DNA from: Diplosphaera chodatii | Taxonomy: Eukaryota; Chlorophyta; Trebouxiophyceae; Prasiolales; Stichococcaceae | Length of the DNA stretch: 64,000 bases | Assembly: GCA_032358165.1 (NCBI GenBank) | Contig: JAALGY010000015.1 | Location: forward strand, 1,240,001 to 1,304,000 | Reading direction: 5' to 3' | Shown: positions 57,214-64,000 of the stretch, piece after piece | Numbering within the stretch: position 1 is the stretch's first letter | Layout of the letters: the number at the start of each line of letters is the position of its first letter | The notes under the pieces: generated by a model | Database searches by the model: none | Seen by the model: the letters and a program-made list of their open reading frames with translations, nothing else | What the model was told of the DNA's origin: nothing | Translations under genes and position numbers: made by a program

Positions 57214-60200
57214 CTATACAAGGTTTGGCAAATCAGGTGGCGGGGGGTCTGTTGGCGGCAGTGGGGGACAGGTCGGAAGCCCCCGCTTGTCTGTGCAGTC
57301 GAACCAGTCATTAACGGGCAGTCCCAATGGCGGTCCCCACTGGACCATATCCTGCAAGATCCACGCTTGAGCAGTCATAAGACCGGTGCCCAGTTGTTAA
57401 CAGGACGTCTAGAACACATGGCGTGTACTTGCCGGGTGAAGACATTGGCAAATGTGCAAGATATCAGCACACCTGCTCGCAACCCAGCAGCATTGAAACC
57501 GTGCGATTTGCGTATGCAAAGTTGTCCATGAAAGCCTCTCGGCAGTAGGTGCTCCTGCAATGTGCATCATCGAGCGATGCTAAGCTATTGTGGGCATATC
57601 AGCATACACAGCTGCTAGAGTTCCTCCAGGTCACAAGATCGCTTGTCGCACCATTTGTTAGTGGCCCCGCCATCTGCCACCCGCATTGGGATGCTTTCCG
57701 TGCACATCTGGCACGCCGCCCAGTGGTTGACAAATGGTGCATGCGATTGCTCCTTTGGCACATCCTGCATTTGCTCAGCCGTACAATAACATGGGCCATG
57801 TAGGTCCAGGACGAGCAGTGTCTGCTCCGGCAGCGGACATACATGGCCTGACGCACCTTAAACCAACAACTCATGCAATATCGCCCGTCCTCCAACAGCG
57901 TCTGCATTCGACACAACGTGGTTCACCTGCAAGGCTGCGCATTAGCTTTCCCGCACAGTAGAGGCAGAGACTACTGGATGTGGAACTTCTGTATCCAATT
58001 TAGCTGGAGTTGCGCACTGGAACTGCACGCAACCTGGGGCATGTACTCCTTGCTTTTGGTTCGCAGCAGGTAGACGATGACGTTCTGGTCGCACAGGTCC
58101 TCGAAGCTGGTGCTGATCTGCACCTGGTCCTCCAGCTCAGCCTGCACATTGGTGTCAAGCCTCGGACCCCTGAGACCGGAATCACCACTGAGCATCGCTC
58201 AAATACTACATGGAAATCGGCGCAACCAGCCAGCAATGGTGATCAGCATGGCGGTGAATTCTTTGCGGTGGGCCACCCAAGCAATCAGCCGGGTGCACCT
58301 TGATCTGGCCTTCAGGTGTGGAGGAGTTGCGCTTGATGTTCTGGTTGATGCGGCTGACGAGAGCGACGTCTTTCCAGAACTTGGGACTGAAGTCCGCATC
58401 ATTGCGCAGCAGCAGGATGCCTGTGTTGATGCCTGCGTCCCAGCTGTGCTGCCTGACGACCGGATGTCAATCACGGCAGCCCATGATGAGGAGGTGGTGC
58501 AGCAGATTTGGGGTTAGGAGTGCGACTTGCTTACCATGCCGCTGATCACCCGCATCCAGATAGTCCTTGTTGCCCCAAACAACGAGGCTCTTCTTTTCGT
58601 ACAGATGGAACGGCATGCGGAATGCCATCTCCTGCAGCCAGCAACATTGACTATCAGATTACTAAGACACCTTTCAGCAGTAGAGGAGCTCATTCGCATG
58701 CAGCGACATTCACTGCAGCGCCGATTTGCCTGGATCAGGGTGTCGGCGTCGATCCAGATGATCCACTCCGCTCGGTCCCGTGACGTCTCAGCAAGTAGCT
58801 TGCGCAGCAGCCCCACCTTGGAGTACCTGCGTCGGCAGTTGCGTCATGTCTAGTGGCCTGCGGATGCCCTGAACAGATCCATCATTGTACTAGAGGTTGC
58901 ATGATTTTGCAACATGCACGCAGAGGCCGAATGGCAAGTGAAGAGGGCTCACAGCTTGGGCAGGCTCTTGTCAACCAGCTGCGTGAACAGGTGGAACTCG
59001 TATCCATGCAGGCGGACATAATCCAGCTGCAGGCACAACAAAAACATGTGAACACCACCTTTCGGTCAGCATTTGACGCACAGCTGCCAGGTGAAAGGCA
59101 CTATCCATAACAGATGCTTGCAGGTGCATATGCAGATGCAGGTCCCACTGCCACTGGCCAAACTGTCGCCAGACAAGTGCAGGCGGACCTTGTTGACGAT
59201 GGACAGCTGGTTGATGAGGTCGCCGTACTTCTTGGCGCATGGCTTCGGCCACAGGGAGGTGGTCATGATCAGGCCGCCTGCCTCTGCGGGAACTACTTTG
59301 CTGCCACGCTGGTTGACAGTGAAGGGTCCCACCTGCTCCTTTGGCACGACCGCTGCGCAGAACGACATGATAGTTCAGCAGTCGCATGAGCAGATGACTG
59401 GTGATGCTGGCTCTGCATGCCCACTGTCACATCCCGCACCAGGCTGCCCCTGGGGCGCACTGTCGAGAAAGCGCACGTCTCATGAAGCCGGTGGCGAAGG
59501 TGGGCAGGCGCCAGTTGGCGGGCACCTGGCCCAGCCGCCGGATTACCTCCCTGGACCGCAGCTCGCAGCCCTTGAACGGATACTGGCGACCCTCGGCATC
59601 CATGCACCCCTCCCGCTGGTCGCACCAGAACCATGACTGGCAGCCAGGCCAGTCGTGGCAGCTTTCCCAGCACTCCTGCAGATTGGGGACCCTTGTGAAG
59701 GGGAAGTCTGCAGGTATCGTGCTCCACATCGTTAGCACTTTGTTTGCATCCCAGGGGCATGCAAGCCATGAAGCGGGCTGCCTCCAGTCTGCACCCCGCT
59801 CAACGGTGTCAACGGTGCACCTGTGCTGTGTGCTTTACGTTGAAGGCGCTGCCAGGGCCGCCAGCCACGGCCAAGATGTGCCCCTGCCAGTCGAGTGGCC
59901 GCTCTGGCTCCAGGCTGCAGCGCCAGGCACATGTATCATGAGGCTAGCACGCATGATGTGGCAGCGCATCAAGTTGTGAGCGCTGAGAACTGCCATCACA
60001 AGCGGCTCAGGCTGAGCACACAGACTAGGTAGACCTGCAGGGCTCTGCTACTATGGGCTTGTAGCCCGCTGGCAGCTTAAAGGGGTCGCTACCATCCTGC
60101 TGCTGCATGGTGCTGCTGCTGGCCGCCGTCCTTGCGGGGGCGCTGCTGCTGCCACTGCCGCCATCTGTGCTTGGCGCTGACCACGCCACTGGCTTTGGAC

Positions 60201-60279
60201 CGCCAAAGAGCGCATCCCTGTCCGATAGCAGCTGGTAGGCTGTGACCAACAGGATTGCAAGTGGGACGAGTTTGCCCAT
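57214..60279 (-). CDS. GT34-like type II membrane glycosyltransferase with N-terminal Cys-rich domain (copy B)
   Basis: Tandem paralog of copy A, with the same order: signal anchor (MGKLVPLAILLVTAYQLL), Ser/Ala stem, DPFKLPAGYKPIVA, Cys-rich domain in one uninterrupted exon (CWESCHDWPGCQSWFWCDQ, REGCMDAEGRQYPFKGCEL), EAGGLIMTTSLWPKPCAKKY, LINQLSIVNK, LHGYEFHLFTQL, WIIWIDADTLIQ, MAFRMPFHLYEKKSLVVWGN, INTGILLLRNDADFSPKFW, FEDLCDQNVIVYLLR, CMSCWFKV, and the VQWGPPLGLPVNDWFDC tail ending at 57214. The DxD motif is intact, so both copies look active. The very similar exons beside divergent introns point to an older tandem duplication under coding constraint. The start is placed at MGKL; an upstream exon is possible. 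Confidence 0.8.
58632..58729 (-). other. GC-AG intron right after the DxD motif (copy B)
   Basis: The donor reads ATCCAG|GCAAAT; it joins DADTLIQ to EMAFRMPFHLY. Same position and same GC start as in copy A. Confidence 0.8.
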
Positions 60280-61285
60280 CGACCTGCATGTGAAGGACGT
60301 TGCGTGACTGCCAACCATCATGCGGATCAGTGCGAATGAGTGCAGATCTGCTGTGCACATGACTCTGCCGGATATGTCTGCGTTCTGTTTGCTGAGCGTC
60401 TGTCACATGTTGGGAGCCAACCGTACTAGGCTCGAACCCGATCAGCCAGTGAATTGCCACTAGTGCCGAAGCAAAGGAACACCAGTGCCACAGTAGTAAG
60501 ATTGCTGATCTTCCAAGGGAAAATATAATGCTCACAGTTCCATCTTCACCCTCCGCCAGAAGCTTGCAATGTCTCCACGCCTCAGAATTGGACGACCTGC
60601 TGGCCTGGTCCCGCGCATACACGCCAGCGGGCGGATCGAGGCACACAGTAGCTTAGATTACTCCTGGTAACCGCCGTGAAATCCGCCGTTACAGACGGCG
60701 AGCTACAGACGGAGTGGATTGCAGCGGCCGCAGGCTCATGCTGCAACTAGAATATGAACCTGCAGCAGTGCGAAGGTGAAAAGCAGGCTGCTTAAGGACT
60801 GCTTGCGTGGTGCCGAGTCACTGCTGGGCCATGGTTGTTGATGCCAACTTTCATGTCGTTGTGCTCGCTCACACGGCCAATGGTCTTAGGGCTTAAGAAC
60901 ACCAAACCCTCGGAGACCAGTGGCTGCCGAACCGAGCTGATCACAAGCACCAGGGCCTGTAGTGCTGCTCAACCGTCACTCAGGGCATGCCCCAACCAGC
61001 CCCCATATGTAAGTCAGGAAAGACTTACACGCGGTTGTCACGCTGAGTACGCTACACACATGGCATGGTGCGGCAATGCCTAGAACGAGTGCTGCAAACT
61101 CATACCAGTATCCTGCCAGTACTAGCTAGCTAGGCGTCGTGGACAACCGACCATACGGGCAGTTGTAGTACCACAAACTGCAATCAGCAGCTGTCGCAAT
61201 GATTTGCATTATCGATCATAGCAATGATGGCAGCTTTGTCAAGTTCACATGTGCGATACTTGCATGGTACACTGCTACTCCATCC
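60280..61285. other. Intergenic, about 1 kb
   Basis: This is the upstream region of glycosyltransferase copy B and the downstream region of the cyclin-like gene, both minus. It holds one coding-like stretch (60792-60968), listed separately. Confidence 0.45.
60792..60968 (-). pseudogene. Unrecognised coding-like fragment
   Basis: An open minus-strand stretch of 58 residues reads ALVLVISSVRQPLVSEGLVF, then LSPKTIGRVSEHNDMKVGIN, with protein-like composition. It lacks a start codon at its beginning and clear splice partners. It could be a gene relic, a fragment of a mobile element or chance. I do not recognise the family. Confidence 0.3.
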
Positions 61286-62601
61286 TCAATAGTGGCTCCA
61301 GACCCAGTGGGGACCGTCTAGTGATGCAGCAAGGCGTGCTGCCTCCTTGGCCAGGCGATGGCGCCGGGGCGGTGGCGGCTGCTGTGGCGTGGTGACGGAC
61401 AGGGACCGCGAGCTCGCTGCAGCATTGGCACGCTGCGTCAACCGCTCCGCTTGCCGCCGGATGCTGTCGCAGATGCTATTGAAAGTGCATTGCTGCTGCT
61501 GGTTCCCCCCGTCACGTGCTGGCCAGATGGCAGCACTGCTGCTACTGTTGCTGCTGGGTTTGCGGCTGCTGACCAGGCGGCTGGCAAGCCGACTGAGCAG
61601 TGTGGTGTGGCGAAGTGGCGGGCGGTTGGTAGCCCGCAGCGCTGCCGCAGCCGGCGACAGCACCTTGGCAGCATCCAGATGCAGATCCCAGCTGCAGCGG
61701 TTGAGGATGTCCAGCTGCGCGGACAGCAGCTGTGCTCGCAACTCTGGACACTTATGGGCCGCCTGCATACGCAGACATCGCCAAAACGCAGTGATGCCAC
61801 TGGTCCTTACTGCAAATGCATTTCCACTTTAGTCAGAAGGTTTGTGCCTACAGCTGCTGTTGCGAACTAAAAGGCATATCGAACCGCCAGAGCTGGTAGT
61901 TGCACATCATTGCGAGTTCACCTGAAGGCAGCGGCAGTTTGGGTGCTGCGCTGCTGTCTGAGGTGACTGGCATTGTGGGGCAGCTGCCTGCGGCAGGCCA
62001 GGATTTGGCGGTCCTGCTGCAACAGGTGTAGTAGGTGCGAGCGATGGCATGCGGGTTATGCTGTCGTCTGCTGCTGTGCCACCAGCGCAGATTGGCGAGT
62101 TGAGGGGTGTCAGGAAGCGCTGACAGAAATCTGTCACCCGCTGATTGTACTGACAATCGTACGCATCCAGCAGCCACAGGCATGCCAGCACCCGCACCGA
62201 GTCCTGTAGTCATGCAACAGACCAGAAGAGTCGAAACACTACCGACGTCTGATACACACCTGACTGATCCACTGCACTTACATGCGTGTGGCAGTCATAC
62301 AGGTCCTGCACTCCCACCAGCTCATGTGCTGATGTGTTGGCCCTTTGAAGCACTGCAGTGCATGAGCAGATACACATAGGCAAACTTGACGGCCTGGTGC
62401 ATGCAGGTTGCGAGCTGGGCAGTTTGCAAAGGTTCATGACAAGGCTTGCATGCATACTTGCAAAGATTGCAGCTATGGCAGTCTGAAGGTCGCAGGGTTT
62501 GCTGTCCGCTCGCTGAAAACGCGCAAGGGCAAGCTGGATGTGCTCGCCGCCAAGCGCAGCAAGAAAAGCCTCTGCTGTCAATGCCTGCCGTGTCTCTGAG
62601 C
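61286..62601 (-). CDS. Cyclin-box-like protein (5' end not resolved)
   Basis: Exons read in order TAEAFLAALGGEHIQLALAR with LQTAIAAIFA, then AVKFAYVYLLMHC, then DSVRVLACLWLLDAYDCQYN, and finally a long last exon with LRAQLLSAQLDILNRCSWDL. The order and pattern (FAYVYLL; LACLWLLDAYDCQYN; LDILNRCSWDLHL) resemble helices 2, 3 and 5 of a cyclin box of the P/U type, in which the last helix ends in the leucine-rich LxWxL pattern. The C-terminal tail is Ser/Gln/Arg-rich, ending at 61286-61288. The upper limit given is the first exon I can support. The upstream exon and start codon were not found, and the middle exons are uncertain. A different all-helical fold is possible. Confidence 0.42.
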
Positions 62602-62883
62602 CTGCACATGCACATAGTAATCACCATGTGCAGTGTAACCAGATGTAATCAACACACACGCATGCACACACCGAGTGCTGATCCACCTGGTTGTGTTGCA
62701 GCCTTTGTACCGTTCAGATTGCATGTTTCTGACGACGCTCTGACGAGACTGATGGAACCTGCTGGATGCCTGGTGCGCCTTTTGCAATCTGCATGGCGGT
62801 GCCAGTCGATGCAAGCACTGAGCTGTCAAGTGCACTTCAAGGACGGGTGTTTGCTCAGCAACTGCACACGCGTCACAGCTTAT

Positions 62884-64000
62884 TCAAGCACCTGCTGAAG
62901 GTCTGCCGATGATTGTGGCAGGCCAGCTGTTCTCATCGCCAGCGGCAACTGTGTCATGTGCGCGCTTCATAGCCTTGCTTGCGGCCCTGGTGCGCAGATA
63001 CTGTGGGTCATAGTGGGCGGCTGTCAGCCTGCATGTTACATGTGCAGTCCTCTGGCAGAATGTCCACGCCACTGCACCATAGCACTGCACCAGGGGCGCT
63101 GCTGGTGGACAGTATCTTGCAAATGTGTGTATGGCCTGCAGCCGCGAACGTTCGCCATGCAAGAGAAAGACTTTACTAACTGCTGTGTAATGTAAGTTAC
63201 GACAGTGCATTCACGCAAGTATGTTTGTGCGAAGCAGCGAGGCAAATGAGTATTATCTGGCGGGACCTGCATGAAAGTCAACGGCCCCATGCATGCATGC
63301 GAAGGCAACACTTGGCACGGCGTGTTTGATCCATTCATACGGCCGAGCACCGCTCATAAGCTCATGCCTGGTGATCGTCATCGCAATTCTGTCTGCTGGG
63401 AGCATCAACGTGTCAAGCTACCTCTGCGCCATGACTACAGGTATGATGCACAACGCCGCCTCACAGCTACCCACCGTTATAGCTACTGCTGGTGTCACAA
63501 GGAATCCCCACCTGACATATCTGTCAAACCACAAACCAAACACAATCGACGTGTATGTCGGGCATGCCAGAGACGGTCTGAAGCCGCTACACTGCCATGA
63601 GTTCAACGCAGGCGTCAACCTGCTCCGAGCTGAGCAAGCAGTAGTCCCACAAAATTATCAGGAAGTTTACGAAGCACTCCCTCAGCTGCTCATGCCCCGC
63701 AATGACCTTTGCATGTTCCTGCGCAAACTCCTGCACCCGGGCCGGCAGGAACAGGTCCCCATAGATTGGCTTGTGCTCAGTCGACGAGTTCCAGTTCAGC
63801 ACAAACTCCTTCTCGCAGTCGTGCAGGTCCTGCATGTCCCGCAACTGCTCGCGAGCCCGCCGCTGCATCCAGTGAAAGCTTGACAGTCTGAGTGCCAGAC
63901 ATGTTCATCCCCGTGCATGCAGCAGACTGGCTGTCCGACCAGGACGTCTGCATGCAGATGTATAAAGTGTGCCACTGCACACACTGCCCAGCGCTCCCAC
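62884..64000 (-). CDS. Polycomb SUZ12/EMF2-type protein, C-terminal VEFS-box part (runs off the window)
   Basis: The exon at about 63598-63857 encodes LHDCEKEFVLNWNS, KPIYGDLFLPARVQEFAQEH and CFVNFLIILWDYCLLSSEQV. The spaced aromatic and acidic pattern (D-x3-K-x4-WN, P...F, LW-x2-LLS) matches the VEFS box of SUZ12, EMF2 and VRN2, the part that binds the E(z) methyltransferase in PRC2. A last exon (YLRTRAASKAMKRAHDTV...) ends with TGA at 62884-62886. The 5' part with the expected C2H2 finger lies beyond 64000. One or more small exons between 63000 and 63590 are not resolved. Confidence 0.65.

Noticed and set aside
60421..60450. tRNA B-box-like GGGTTCGAGCC on the minus strand
   Set aside because: The bases around it do not form a T-arm stem and no acceptor stem or A-box is found at the right distance.

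Overview
This window is nuclear DNA of a GC-rich, intron-dense green alga. Reasons: nearly every gene is broken by short introns with GT-AG (sometimes GC-AG) borders; several nuclear genes carry plastid transit peptides or twin-arginine thylakoid-lumen signals (plastid uS5, a PsbP-domain protein, a small lumen protein, ferritin); and short TTTAGGG-type telomere-like tracts occur. A trebouxiophyte-like alga is my best guess, but the species cannot be told. Exon borders were found by eye from splice sites, reading frame and recalled family sequence. Where I say a model closes in frame, the exon lengths add up exactly to whole codons.

Layout, left to right: the 3' part of a secreted ExeM-like nuclease (+); PrimPol (-); a CCX/NCLX-type cation/Ca exchanger (+); an EF-hand, transmembrane, Hint (Hedgehog-type) protein (+); plastid ribosomal protein uS5 (+); an SPPL-type intramembrane aspartyl protease (-); a spacer with a degenerate 5S-like stretch and telomere-like repeats; V-ATPase subunit G (-); cytosolic uL3 (+); a Rieske-domain protein (-); a type II DnaJ (+); a conserved plastid TPR-like membrane protein (-); ferritin (-); a divergent cyclophilin (-); a HEL2/ZNF598 ubiquitin ligase (-); two thylakoid-lumen genes meeting tail to tail (+/-); long-form tRNase Z (+); two tandem paralogous GT34-like glycosyltransferases (-/-); a cyclin-like gene (-); and a SUZ12/EMF2-type VEFS-box gene running off the right edge (-).

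The genes are single transcription units, not operons. Several pairs are divergent with short shared promoters: PrimPol/CCX, V-ATPase G/uL3, Rieske/DnaJ, HEL2/lumen protein and PsbP/tRNase Z. Functional themes are plastid biogenesis and the lumen, translation and ribosome quality control (uL3, uS5, HEL2, tRNase Z), and membrane or secretory processes (SPPL, CCX, the glycosyltransferases, the Hint protein). The observations most worth checking are the Hint protein, several GC-AG introns (two at the same site in paralogs), a ferritin with a changed ferroxidase-centre residue, and a Rieske protein with a PIP-box-like tail.
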